From: Butyrivibrio sp. XPD2006
Lineage (GTDB): Bacteria > Bacillota > Clostridia > Lachnospirales > Lachnospiraceae
Direction of reading: 5' to 3'
Length of the DNA stretch: 64,000 bases
Assembly: GCF_000420865.1 (NCBI RefSeq)
Contig: NZ_ATVT01000008.1
Coordinates: 110,334 to 174,333, forward strand
The translations under genes were made by a program, and so were the position numbers. A model generated the notes under the pieces. That model saw only the letters and a list, made by a program, of their open reading frames with translations. It was not told the DNA's origin and searched no databases. Of the stretch, positions 43,304 through 54,370 are shown in pieces; the first letter of the stretch is position 1, and each line of letters begins with the position of its first letter.

Positions 43304-45032
43304 GAAGATAAAAGCTACTCTGCGCTATGCCTCAACACCACCCAGTGAGTCACAGCTTGAGAGTATCAAACAACTCCTTATTGAGAAGGTCGGAAATCCG
43401 GACATCAAGCTTAAATGCATTTGTGACCCTGAAGTCGGCGGTGGATTTATCGTATCATGCGGTAATTTTGAATACGACTGGAGCGATAAGGGCAGAGCAA
43501 GACAGCTTCGAAGCGAACTGAAGAATGTTCATTCCCGGGATATAATACCCATGCTCAAACAGAAAGTTGATGATTTCGAACTTTCAATTAAGGGCAGAGA
43601 AGTTGGTATCGTTACATGGGTTGGTGACGGTATAGCCAATATCGAAGGAATTGAGCATGCTTTCTATGGAGAAATAATTGAATTTGAAGACGGAACCAAA
43701 GGTATGGCACAGGATATCAGAGATGATCATATTGGCTGTATCTTATTTGGCGACGAGCGAAACATAAGACAGGGTAGCAGAGCCGTACGTACCTATAAAG
43801 AAGCCGGTATTCCTGTCGGAGAAGCATTTATCGGAAGAGTAATTGATGCTCTCGGAGCACCGATAGACGGTAAGGGCGACATCAAAGAAAACGGTTATCG
43901 CGCCGTAGAAGAAAGAGCTCCCGGAATCGTTGAGAGACAGTCTGTCAATGAGCCTATGGCTACAGGCATCCTTTCTATCGATACAATGTTCCCCATCGGA
44001 AGAGGACAGCGTGAGTTGATCATTGGAGACAGACAGACCGGTAAGACTTCCATCGCACTTGATACCATAATCAATCAGAAGGGCAAGGGAGTCATCTGCA
44101 TTTATGTTGCTATCGGACAGAAGGCTTCTACTGTAGCTCAGCTCATTACTACCCTGAAAAAGACCGGAGCTATGAAGTATACGATAGTTGTAAGCTCTAC
44201 TGCATCCGATTCAGCTCCGCTTCAGTATATAGCTCCATATTCAGGGGCTGCACTTGCAGAGTACTTTATGTATCAGGGAAAAGATGTACTGATAGTATAT
44301 GATGATCTCTCCAAGCACGCGGTTGCTTACAGAGCTTTGTCACTTCTTCTTGAAAGGCCGCCGGGACGTGAGGCTTATCCGGGAGATGTCTTTTACCTGC
44401 ACTCAAGACTTCTTGAGAGGGCGAGTAAGCTTTCGGATGATCTGGGAGGCGGTTCCATTACTGCGCTTCCTATCATTGAGACACAGGCCGGGGATGTATC
44501 TGCATATATCCCTACAAATGTAATCTCCATTACAGATGGTCAGATTTTCCTTGAGAGTGATCTTTTCTTCTCGGGTATGAGACCTGCGGTAAATGTCGGA
44601 CTTTCTGTATCCCGTGTAGGTAGTGCTGCGCAGACTAAAGCTATGAAGAAAGCAACGGGAAGCATAAGAGTGGATCTGGCTCAATACAGAGAAATGGCCG
44701 TGTTTACACAGTTTTCATCGGATCTTGATGAAGTTACCAAGAATCAGCTCAATCACGGTGCTGTTCTTATGGAGCTTTTAAAACAGCCACTGGAGCATCC
44801 GCTCGCTATGCATGAAATGGTACTTATTCTTCTGGCTGCAGGATCAAAGAGAATTGATCATGTTCCTGTAAGAAAGGTTCATGAATACAAAGAGAAACTC
44901 ATTACATACTTTAATAAAGAACACAGAGATGTCTGTGATGAGATCAAGAAGACAAAAGATCTTTCGGATTCACTTAAGAAGAGAATCTATGATCTGATAG
45001 ATGAGTTTAACGAAGAGATAAAGGTACAGTAA
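43296..45032 (+). CDS. atpA: ATP synthase F1 subunit alpha with fused delta C-terminal domain
   Basis: A 578-residue alpha subunit, about 75 longer than usual. Residues 4-76 match the C-terminal domain of subunit delta/OSCP: a helix PSESQLESIKQLLIEKVG, then the strands and turn CDPEVGGGFIVSCG, then DWSDKGRARQLRSEL. The ordinary alpha sequence follows, including its own N-terminal helix (SRDIIPMLKQKVDDF), the beta-barrel crown (REVGIVTWVGDGIANI), Walker A GDRQTGKTS (244-252) and the SRVGSAAQTKAMKK region. No separate delta gene and no delta N-terminal domain occur in the operon. ATG 43296 follows GAGGCAAGGG; an ATG at 43278 would add six residues. Alpha contributes non-catalytic nucleotide sites; here it should also contact subunit b directly. 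Confidence 0.95.
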   Translation: MDKKIKATLRYASTPPSESQLESIKQLLIEKVGNPDIKLKCICDPEVGGGFIVSCGNFEYDWSDKGRARQLRSELKNVHSRDIIPMLKQKVDDFELSIKGREVGIVTWVGDGIANIEGIEHAFYGEIIEFEDGTKGMAQDIRDDHIGCILFGDERNIRQGSRAVRTYKEAGIPVGEAFIGRVIDALGAPIDGKGDIKENGYRAVEERAPGIVERQSVNEPMATGILSIDTMFPIGRGQRELIIGDRQTGKTSIALDTIINQKGKGVICIYVAIGQKASTVAQLITTLKKTGAMKYTIVVSSTASDSAPLQYIAPYSGAALAEYFMYQGKDVLIVYDDLSKHAVAYRALSLLLERPPGREAYPGDVFYLHSRLLERASKLSDDLGGGSITALPIIETQAGDVSAYIPTNVISITDGQIFLESDLFFSGMRPAVNVGLSVSRVGSAAQTKAMKKATGSIRVDLAQYREMAVFTQFSSDLDEVTKNQLNHGAVLMELLKQPLEHPLAMHEMVLILLAAGSKRIDHVPVRKVHEYKEKLITYFNKEHRDVCDEIKKTKDLSDSLKKRIYDLIDEFNEEIKVQ

Positions 45033-45033
45033 T

Positions 45034-47335
<2,302 letters not shown>

Positions 47336-47337
47336 AG

Positions 47338-47763
47338 ATGCATGAGAATATTAAGGCCTTTCACCTCAAGGTCATTTCGATTAACGGAATATTCTATGAT
47401 GATGAAGCTCTGGAGATCATTTTGCCCTGCTATGATGGGGAATTGGCACTGCTTTATGGGCATGAAGAAATGATCTATGCTATTTATGACGGAACGATCA
47501 AGATCAAAAAACCAGACGGTAAGTGGATTTATGGAGTTGTGAGTATCGGCTCTGTGCAGTATACTGTTGACAATGAGTGCATCGTTCTGGTAAACACTGC
47601 TGAGAAGCCGGCGGAAATTGACAAGAACAGAGCAAAGGAAGCATATGATTTTGCAATGGAACATCTCAATCAGAAGCAGTCGATGAAGGAGTTCAGGAAA
47701 TCACAGGCCGGACTTGCAAGAGCTATGGCAAGGCTCAGTGCCGCTTCCAAGTATAAAGATTAA
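47338..47763 (+). CDS. atpC: ATP synthase F1 subunit epsilon
   Basis: A 141-residue epsilon with an N-terminal beta-sandwich (FHLKVISINGIFYDDEALEI, then the DGELALLYGHEEM turn typical of epsilon) and a C-terminal two-helix region that can inhibit rotation. It starts two bases after the beta stop and ends the operon. A lipoprotein gene follows closely. Confidence 0.92.
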   Translation: MHENIKAFHLKVISINGIFYDDEALEIILPCYDGELALLYGHEEMIYAIYDGTIKIKKPDGKWIYGVVSIGSVQYTVDNECIVLVNTAEKPAEIDKNRAKEAYDFAMEHLNQKQSMKEFRKSQAGLARAMARLSAASKYKD

Positions 47764-47786
47764 AAGAAAAGTTGGTGGGAATATTG

Positions 47787-48311
47787 TTGTTTAATAAGAG
47801 TTTTAAGGCTTTGATTATTGCATTTGCAGTAGTCTGCACGTTGCTTGCAGGCTGTGGCAAAAAGGAAGATCCTGAGCTTGAAACATACAGAGAGAGCATG
47901 ACTTCTTTTTATGACAAGCTCAGTCTGTATGATAATCAGATAAATGCGCTGGATCCCGATGACGAAGCTGCCAAATTGCAATTACTTGATCTTCTTGATC
48001 AGATGAATGAGAGCTACAAGGCGATGGCTGCCACTACCGTACCTGATCAGTTTTCGGGAATTGCCGACATCTCGGTGGAAGCAGCTGAATATATGCAGAA
48101 AGCCAATGAGTTTTATCATATGGCTTATGACAACGAGTTTGATTCAGACTCTGAGATGCTGGCAGCTCAGTATTATGAAAGAGCCAATAACAGAGCTCAG
48201 GTGATTTTACAGGTCCTTCACGGAGAGGTACCGGAAGGTGAAGGCGTCTCTGTTGAAACCCAGAGCACCTATGAATTTTCGACAATAGATTCAAGCACTG
48301 ATGGAGAATGA
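47787..48311 (+). CDS. Small lipoprotein of unknown function
   Basis: A 174-residue exported lipoprotein: a hydrophobic signal (FKALIIAFAVVCTLLAGC) with lipobox LAGC near residue 21, then an almost wholly helical, acidic domain with LDLLDQMNESYKAM and EAAEYMQKANEFY segments. No enzyme motif. The start is a TTG; GGTGGGA lies 6 bases before 47787 and two other near-cognate codons are upstream, so it is uncertain by a few residues. The terminator hairpin overlaps its stop codon. It may be cotranscribed with the ATP synthase genes. Confidence 0.7.
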   Translation: MFNKSFKALIIAFAVVCTLLAGCGKKEDPELETYRESMTSFYDKLSLYDNQINALDPDDEAAKLQLLDLLDQMNESYKAMAATTVPDQFSGIADISVEAAEYMQKANEFYHMAYDNEFDSDSEMLAAQYYERANNRAQVILQVLHGEVPEGEGVSVETQSTYEFSTIDSSTDGE

Positions 48312-48325
48312 TCAGTGCTTGTTTT
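48293..48325 (+). terminator. Terminator overlapping the lipoprotein stop
   Basis: GCACTGAT (48295-48302) faces ATCAGTGC (48311-48318), followed by TTGTTTTG. The stem begins inside the last codons of the lipoprotein gene and probably ends the ATP synthase transcription unit. Confidence 0.75.
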
Positions 48326-48342
48326 GCATACAAGGAAATATT

Positions 48343-49428
48343 ATGGAGAGAAATAACGACAATAGTTTTATATATGCCTTAAAATTCATAGCCTGTTTGT
48401 TTGTGATAACGATTCATGCGCCGTTTCCCGGAGTGTTCGGAGATATAGTTTACTCACTGTCAAGGTTTGCGGTTCCGTTCTTTTTTGCGGTTTCGGGAAG
48501 ATATCTTTTGGTAAAAAGAGATGGTTCATACGCTCAAAATGCGCAGGAAATAAGGTCTTATACCTTGGGAAGGTTGATTAAACTCCTTAAGATAACAGGA
48601 GTGGTTTATTTAACATACCTGATCTTTTCGCTTTGTTATTTTATTCCGAAGGGATGGACTTTTAAATATTGGCTTCATGATAAATTCAATTTATTTGAGA
48701 CAAGAACCTTCTTTTTATTCAATTCTGGAAGATACATTTATGATGAATCATATGTCTTTGATCATCTCTGGTATCTCTTCGCGTTGATCTATGTATTTGT
48801 ACTTATTATCATTTTTGCATCGGTACTCAGAAAATGGTATAAGTGGCTGACTGTTGTTCTTCTTGGAATGATGTTTTTCGGAGAACTCCTGCAGACAGTA
48901 TATCCGATAAGACCATTTGATATCAGCATAAACACCTGGTACATCCTTAGAAACTGGCTTTTTATGGGAATGCCTTTTGTGCTAATCGGAGTGATATTTG
49001 CTGATAAAACTCACGACAAGAGAGAAGGAATGGGCGAGGAGAGGTATAAAGAGACAATGAAAGCTCTTTTGCCAAGAAATATGATATTGCTCTCGCTTGG
49101 TTGCATAATAAGTATTGCAGAAGTATTTATATTTCAAAGAAAAGAAGTTTATATCGGTTCTGTTATTATTGTTTTTTCTCTTTTGTTATTGTCGGAATGC
49201 GGCTTGAATGCAGGAAGCATTCTTCCCGATCTTGGGAAAAGAGCTTCATCCTTGATCTATTTTTATCACGTTATGATAATTTCGGTACTTGATATATTAT
49301 CTCAAAATGGCATAATACCATCATATACCATGTGGCAGAAGCCACTGATCGTAATGGTAATATCCGTTTTGTTATTCGCAGTAATTCCATATTTTATAGA
49401 TAAGGTAAAAGTTAATGAACAGAAATGA
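48343..49428 (+). CDS. Membrane acyltransferase, acyltransferase-3 family
   Basis: A 361-residue protein with about ten membrane helices. It opens with YALKFIACLFVITIHAPFP, the usual first helix of acyltransferase-3 (OafA/NolL-type) proteins with the catalytic His in ITIHAPF, and later FDHLWYLFALIY, another family hallmark. Such enzymes transfer acetyl or other acyl groups onto surface polysaccharides. ATG 48343 has AAGGAAA upstream; an upstream in-frame ATG at 48301 lies inside the terminator. Its end overlaps metH by 14 bases. Confidence 0.85.
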   Translation: MERNNDNSFIYALKFIACLFVITIHAPFPGVFGDIVYSLSRFAVPFFFAVSGRYLLVKRDGSYAQNAQEIRSYTLGRLIKLLKITGVVYLTYLIFSLCYFIPKGWTFKYWLHDKFNLFETRTFFLFNSGRYIYDESYVFDHLWYLFALIYVFVLIIIFASVLRKWYKWLTVVLLGMMFFGELLQTVYPIRPFDISINTWYILRNWLFMGMPFVLIGVIFADKTHDKREGMGEERYKETMKALLPRNMILLSLGCIISIAEVFIFQRKEVYIGSVIIVFSLLLLSECGLNAGSILPDLGKRASSLIYFYHVMIISVLDILSQNGIIPSYTMWQKPLIVMVISVLLFAVIPYFIDKVKVNEQK

Positions 49429-51880
49429 TTTTCTAAAGTTTTGCAAAAACAGAGTAGTATTTTTGGATGGTGCAACCGGAAGTAATCTGATGAAAGCCGG
49501 AATGCCTGCCGGAGTATGCCCTGAGAAATGGATATTGGAACATAAGGATGTAATGCAGAAGCTTTCAAAGGCTTATGCGGATGCAGGTTCCGACATCGTA
49601 TATGCGCCAACTTTCACAAGTAACAGAATCAAACTTGAAGAATATGGCCTTGCAGAGAATATAGTTCAAATAAATACGGATCTTGTGAGCATTACAAGAG
49701 AGGCAGTCGGAGATAAAACACTGATAGCCGGAGATCTTACCATGACCGGAAGACAGCTTAAACCTGTCGGCGATCTGGATTTCGAAGATCTTATTGATGT
49801 TTACAAGGAACAGATACAGATTCTGGATAAAGCAGGTGTGGATCTTCTTGTTGTTGAGACAATGATGTCTCTTCAGGAATGCAGGGCAGCTCTTATTGCT
49901 GCAAAAGAGGTATCAGACCTTGCGGTAATTGTGACAATGACTTTTGAACCTGACGGAAGAACGCTTTTTGGTTCTGATCCCGCAGCTTCTGCTATATGCC
50001 TCGAGGCCCTTGGCGCTGCTGCTATTGGCGCCAACTGTTCGACAGGGCCTGATAAGATGACGGATATTATCGGAAGCATGGCGGAAGTTACGAGCATACC
50101 GATAATTGCCAAACCCAATGCCGGTCTTCCAAAGGTCGATGCAGACGGAAACACAGTATATGACATGGAAAGTGACGTGTTCGTTAGAGAGATGAACAAA
50201 CTTATCGGCTGCGGGGCATCAATCCTTGGCGGTTGCTGTGGAACTACGCCTGAGTTCATAGCTCTTTTGAAAAAGACATATGGTGATCTTGACCCAGAGA
50301 CTGTAAGAAAAGAAGACGGAAATCCAGTTCCGAGGAAAATATCCGGAAGACGCTATTTATCTTCAGAGAGAAGAGCTCTTTCGTTTGGCATGGATGATCT
50401 GTTCATGATTGTCGGTGAGAGGATAAATCCCACCGGCAAAAAGAAACTTCAGGCTGAGCTTCGAGAGGGGAATCTCGACATGGTCTGCGAATTTGCGGAA
50501 AACCAGGAAAAAGACGGAGCATCAATCCTTGACATTAATGTTGGGATGAGCGGAATTGACGAAAAAGAGATGATGCTGAATGTCCTTGAAGAGGTTTCCG
50601 GGGTTACTGATCTTCCGCTTTGTATTGATTCTTCAAGCGTAGAAGTAATGGAAGCTGCTCTCAGGATTTATTCGGGAAGAGCACTTATTAATTCGATTTC
50701 TCTGGAGAAAGGTAAAGCTGAAGCGTTCCTTCCTCTTGCACAAAAATACGGTGCAATGTTTGTTCTTTTACCGCTAAGTCCTGAAGGACTTCCAAAAGAC
50801 CTTGAAGAGAAAAAGGAGAATATCCTTACACTCAGTCATAAAGCCTTTGATATGGGACTCGGAATAGAAGATATCGTAGTGGACGGTCTTGTGGCAACGG
50901 TTGGCGCTGATCCAAACGCAGCTTTAAATACTCTTGATACCATCAGATTTTGTTATGAGAGAGGCTATGCTACAATCTGCGGACTTTCCAATATTTCTTT
51001 TGGCCTGCCACAGAGAATGAATGTGAACACAGCATTCCTAACAATGGCGATTTCAAACGGACTCACTATGGCTATTGCCAATCCTTCGCAGGAGATGCTG
51101 GTAAATGCTGCCTTTGCTTCAGATCTATTGAAGAAAAAAGATGGTGCTGACCTCAGATATATCCAGAGAATGGAGAGATATAATACTGAGAATAATGCTT
51201 CTGTAAGCGGAAAAGAAGTTAAAAACGACTCTGTTAAAGAAGATAATTATATTGATATAATAAAAAAGGATGTGCTTAGCGGCTCTAAGAGAACGATTGT
51301 CAAGGACACTCAGAAAGCAGTCGAGTCGGGAGTAAGTCCCAAACAGATTCTTGATGAGGCACTTATGCCTGCAATAAATGATGTCGGAGAATTCTTTGAT
51401 AAAGGGAAATATTTCCTTCCGCAGCTGATTGCAGGTGCTGAGGCCATGAAGATGTCAATCGGATATCTTGAACCTCTTCTTGCGGCAGATGCTGATAATT
51501 CACAGAAGCTTCCAACTATTATCATTGCTACAGTGCACGGCGATATACATGACATAGGGAAAAACCTTGTGGCTCTTATGCTCAAAAACTATGGCTTTAA
51601 TGTCATAGATCTTGGCAAGGACGTTCCCAAAGAAGAGATTATAAAGGCTGCAAAAGATAATGATGCCAGTGTTATAGCTCTTTCAGCACTTATGACAACT
51701 ACAATGAAGGAAATGAAGAATGTAGTTGAGCTGGCTAATAAAGAGAAGATAAAGGCCAAGATAATAATTGGCGGAGCAGTTGTAACAGAGGATTATGCAT
51801 TTGAGATCGGCGCAGACGGATATTCATCTGATGCTGCGGATGCAGTTAAGCTTGTCAGAACGATTTTAAGTATTACTTAA
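49415..51880 (+). CDS. metH: Cobalamin-dependent methionine synthase without reactivation domain
   Basis: An 821-residue enzyme that methylates homocysteine using methyl-tetrahydrofolate and B12. The homocysteine domain (about 1-290) has zinc cysteines in GANCSTGP (about 207) and GGCCGTTP (about 273-274). The pterin-binding domain (about 320-590) opens with IVGERINPTGKK. The B12 cap and Rossmann domain (about 610-821) have VHGDIHDIGKN with the cobalt-ligand His (about 712). The C-terminal SAM-binding reactivation domain of E. coli MetH (about 1227 residues in total) is absent, as in many Firmicutes, so reactivation must come from another protein. No B12 or SAM riboswitch was seen upstream. 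It is 20 bases before ilvB. Confidence 0.93.
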   Translation: MNRNDFLKFCKNRVVFLDGATGSNLMKAGMPAGVCPEKWILEHKDVMQKLSKAYADAGSDIVYAPTFTSNRIKLEEYGLAENIVQINTDLVSITREAVGDKTLIAGDLTMTGRQLKPVGDLDFEDLIDVYKEQIQILDKAGVDLLVVETMMSLQECRAALIAAKEVSDLAVIVTMTFEPDGRTLFGSDPAASAICLEALGAAAIGANCSTGPDKMTDIIGSMAEVTSIPIIAKPNAGLPKVDADGNTVYDMESDVFVREMNKLIGCGASILGGCCGTTPEFIALLKKTYGDLDPETVRKEDGNPVPRKISGRRYLSSERRALSFGMDDLFMIVGERINPTGKKKLQAELREGNLDMVCEFAENQEKDGASILDINVGMSGIDEKEMMLNVLEEVSGVTDLPLCIDSSSVEVMEAALRIYSGRALINSISLEKGKAEAFLPLAQKYGAMFVLLPLSPEGLPKDLEEKKENILTLSHKAFDMGLGIEDIVVDGLVATVGADPNAALNTLDTIRFCYERGYATICGLSNISFGLPQRMNVNTAFLTMAISNGLTMAIANPSQEMLVNAAFASDLLKKKDGADLRYIQRMERYNTENNASVSGKEVKNDSVKEDNYIDIIKKDVLSGSKRTIVKDTQKAVESGVSPKQILDEALMPAINDVGEFFDKGKYFLPQLIAGAEAMKMSIGYLEPLLAADADNSQKLPTIIIATVHGDIHDIGKNLVALMLKNYGFNVIDLGKDVPKEEIIKAAKDNDASVIALSALMTTTMKEMKNVVELANKEKIKAKIIIGGAVVTEDYAFEIGADGYSSDAADAVKLVRTILSIT

Positions 51881-51900
51881 TATAGATTGGAGGAGCTTTC

Positions 51901-53526
51901 ATGATTGGAGCAGAGGCCATAGTTAAATGCCTTGAAAAAGAGAACACCGAAGTTATTTTCGGTTATTCGGGAGTTGCCATTGATCCATTCTGGAACAAGA
52001 TTTTGGACAGTGACATAAAGACTGTGCTTATTCGCACAGAACAAAATGCTGCGCACTGTGCCAGCGGATATGCAAGAATAAGCGGTAAGGTGGGAGTTTG
52101 TGCTGTGACTTCAGGCCCCGGTGCGACCAATCTTATAACCGGAATTGCTACAGCATATGCTGATTCTATACCTATGATAGCAATCACAGGTCAGGTCAAC
52201 AGCGACATGATCGGTAGTGATGTGTTCCAGGAAGCTGATATTACAGGAGCTGTGGAATCTTTCGTAAAATACAGCTACCTTATAAGAAATGTAAATGACA
52301 TCCCCAAGGTGTTCAAGGAAGCTTTTTATATCGCAAGCACCGGAAGAAAAGGACCGGTCCTGATAGATATTCCTTTTGATATCCAGAATGAAGAGATGAC
52401 AGAGAAGTTTGCATATCCAGAGACCATCTCCATGAGATCGTATAAACCAACAGTTAAGGGCAATACGGTACAGATTAAAAAGGTTATCAAGGAAGTGGAA
52501 AAAGCCAAAAGGCCGATTATATGCGTCGGTGGTGGAGTACACCTCAGCGGCGCAACACAGGAGCTTATAAAATTTGCAGAGCTCAATGATGTTCCCGTTG
52601 TTTCTACAATGATGGGAATAGGCGCTATGCCCTCCGATCATCCTCTTTTCTTTGGAATGGTCGGCAATAACGGTAAAGCATACGCCAACAGAGCTATGAA
52701 TGAGTCGGACCTTCTTTTGATGGTAGGTGCAAGAGTTGCTGACAGAGCTGTGAACAGGCCTGACCTTATCACTGAAAACAAAGTAATGGTTCACATCGAT
52801 GTAGATCCTGCTGAGATTGGTAAGAATGTAGGACCTACAATTCCTCTGGTTGGAGATATCAAGCATATCTTTGCGGAGTTCCTGGCTCAGGATGATCATG
52901 CAGATGATCACAAGGAATGGATAGAGACTCTGCGCAGATACAAAGAGGAGATGATGACCCTCAGAGCACCGGCTGCAGAAGGCTTTGTTGATCCTGAAGC
53001 ATTTATCAGAGCTCTTTCAAAGGCTATGAATGATGATGCCATTTACGTGGCCGATGTTGGTCAGAATCAGATATGGTCCTGTGCATATCACATTGTTAAG
53101 AACGGAAGATTTCTTACATCCGGAGGAATGGGAACAATGGGTTATTCGATACCCGCAGCTCTCGGTGGTAAGATAGCTGCTCCTGGAAAGCAGGTAGTAG
53201 CGGTTCTTGGCGACGGTGCTTTCCAGATGTCCATGATGGAACTGGCAACCATGCGTCAGTACGGCGTAAATCTCAAGATAATTGTTATGAATAACGGTTA
53301 TCTTGGCATGGTAAGAGAACATCAGCACAATGCATACAACGATAACTATTCCATGGTCAAACTTGAAGGTGATCCGGATCTTTCGCTTATTTCTGCAGCT
53401 TATGGTATGGAATACTTTAAGGTTGACGGCAATTCGGATATGGAAAAATCCCTTAAGAAATTCCTTAAGGACGATTCTTCCAATCTCATGGAAGTAATGG
53501 TTGATCCGATGGCACTTACAAGATAA
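51901..53526 (+). CDS. ilvB: Acetolactate synthase large subunit
   Basis: A 541-residue ThDP enzyme joining two pyruvates, or pyruvate and 2-oxobutyrate, for branched-chain amino acids. The catalytic Glu47 is in RTEQNAAHCASGYA, followed by SGPGATNLITG. The C-terminal ThDP motif GDGAFQMS...NN lies at about 438-467. The N-terminal stretch GYSGVAIDPFWN differs from the common GYPGGAILPIYD, so it is a somewhat divergent member, but the directly following regulatory subunit supports the biosynthetic assignment. Its ribosome binding site is excellent (TTGGAGGAG). Confidence 0.92.
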   Translation: MIGAEAIVKCLEKENTEVIFGYSGVAIDPFWNKILDSDIKTVLIRTEQNAAHCASGYARISGKVGVCAVTSGPGATNLITGIATAYADSIPMIAITGQVNSDMIGSDVFQEADITGAVESFVKYSYLIRNVNDIPKVFKEAFYIASTGRKGPVLIDIPFDIQNEEMTEKFAYPETISMRSYKPTVKGNTVQIKKVIKEVEKAKRPIICVGGGVHLSGATQELIKFAELNDVPVVSTMMGIGAMPSDHPLFFGMVGNNGKAYANRAMNESDLLLMVGARVADRAVNRPDLITENKVMVHIDVDPAEIGKNVGPTIPLVGDIKHIFAEFLAQDDHADDHKEWIETLRRYKEEMMTLRAPAAEGFVDPEAFIRALSKAMNDDAIYVADVGQNQIWSCAYHIVKNGRFLTSGGMGTMGYSIPAALGGKIAAPGKQVVAVLGDGAFQMSMMELATMRQYGVNLKIIVMNNGYLGMVREHQHNAYNDNYSMVKLEGDPDLSLISAAYGMEYFKVDGNSDMEKSLKKFLKDDSSNLMEVMVDPMALTR

Positions 53527-53544
53527 AACAGGCAGGTAATCACT

Positions 53545-54030
53545 ATGAAGAGAATTTACTCGGTTCTTGTAGAAAACAGAGCAGGTGTCCTTTCCAAGGT
53601 TGCCGGACTCTTTTCCAGAAGAAATTTCAATATCGATTCAATGGTAGTAGGTGAAACAGCAGATAAAGCTGTTTCCTGCATGACTATTGTCTCAACCGGC
53701 GATGAGCGCACCATAGAGCAGATTGAGAAGCAGCTCAACAAAAAGATCGATGTCATCAAGGTTAAGACCTTCAAAGAGAGCATGAGTATCAACAGGGAGC
53801 TTATGCTTATCAAAGTAAAATACAACAAGGAAAACCGTCGCGACATCATGGAGAATTGTACCATCATGAACGCTCAGATCGTTGACATGTCCAAAAACAT
53901 GATGATAATCCAGATCTGCGACACCTCCGACCGTATCGAGGTCTTCATCGAAATGCTAAAGAGTGTCAGCATCGTCGAAATCGCCCGCACCGGTACGGTT
54001 GCCCTCACCAAATGTCGTGAAGTGAATTGA
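53545..54030 (+). CDS. ilvN: Acetolactate synthase small (regulatory) subunit, first copy
   Basis: A 161-residue regulatory subunit: an N-terminal ACT domain (RIYSVLVENRAGVLSKVAGLFSRRNFNIDSM) and a C-terminal ACT-like domain. It stimulates the large subunit and gives valine feedback inhibition. It is 18 bases behind ilvB, its likely partner. A long hairpin terminator follows, then a new promoter and a second, different small-subunit gene. Confidence 0.93.
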   Translation: MKRIYSVLVENRAGVLSKVAGLFSRRNFNIDSMVVGETADKAVSCMTIVSTGDERTIEQIEKQLNKKIDVIKVKTFKESMSINRELMLIKVKYNKENRRDIMENCTIMNAQIVDMSKNMMIIQICDTSDRIEVFIEMLKSVSIVEIARTGTVALTKCREVN

Positions 54031-54061
54031 TTTGGCGGAATTTACGTTGTTGAGGAATTAC

Positions 54062-54154
54062 GGGGCTTCCCGGATATAAATTATCATTACGTCTCGTGGT
54101 GCTGAGCACTGCGATGAGCCGATCTGATTACTTATATCCGGGAGGCCCCTTTTT
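54062..54154 (+). terminator. Very long two-part terminator hairpin after ilvN
   Basis: An 18-bp outer stem (54062-54079 with 54132-54149, one G-U pair) encloses a 52-base segment holding a second 9-bp hairpin (54094-54102 with 54106-54114, triloop TGA). Five T residues follow the outer stem. The outer stem alone is an intrinsic terminator; the folded interior is unusual. Confidence 0.85.
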
Positions 54155-54196
54155 CATGGCAATAATTTAATGGTGTAAAGCGATAAAATATTTTTG

Positions 54197-54224
54197 TTGA
54201 CTTATGAGGTGATGGTGGTATAAT
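54197..54224 (+). promoter_or_regulatory. Strong sigma-A promoter of ilvH-ilvC
   Basis: TTGACT (54197-54202), a 16-base spacer and TATAAT (54219-54224) with an extended -10 TGG just before it. It is the best promoter match in the window. Transcription would start near 54231. Confidence 0.88.
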
Positions 54225-54302
54225 TTGATTTAAATTGATGAAAAAACAGGACAATGAGTATCAAAATAATACGAAAATTAACTGTTTTTGAGCCAACAAA
54301 AG

Positions 54303-54322
54303 TTTACACTTTAAAGTGTAAA
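54303..54322. promoter_or_regulatory. Perfect 20-bp palindrome in the ilvH leader
   Basis: TTTACACTTTAAAGTGTAAA is perfectly self-complementary, lying about 70 bases after the predicted transcript start and 48 bases before the start codon. It could be an operator for a dimeric repressor or form a hairpin in the leader RNA. Confidence 0.55.
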
Positions 54323-54370
54323 AGGATAGGCATAAATACTGAATTTATAAGGCATAAGTGGAGAGTAAAA

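Larger units (their letters stand above)
54031..54370 (+). other. Intergenic region: large terminator, strong promoter and leader of the second ilv unit
   Basis: These 340 bases contain, in order, an 18-bp stemmed terminator with an inner hairpin (54062-54154), a near-consensus promoter (54197-54224) and a leader of about 140 bases with a perfect 20-bp palindrome (54303-54322) before the ribosome binding site of the second small subunit. No T-box features and no separate leader peptide were recognised. Confidence 0.75.

Noticed and set aside
51840..51900. T-box or riboswitch upstream of ilvB
   Set aside because: Only 20 bases separate metH and ilvB, too little for such an element.
52111..52911. 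Long antisense frame (266 codons) in ilvB
   Set aside because: No ribosome binding site or recognisable domain; it mirrors a well-conserved enzyme gene.
54254..54370. Possible leader peptide or longer ilvH start (MSIKIIRKLTVF...) rich in Ile and Leu
   Set aside because: It is in frame with ilvH and has no stop before it, so it is not a separate attenuator peptide; no ribosome binding site precedes it, while ATG 54371 has one.
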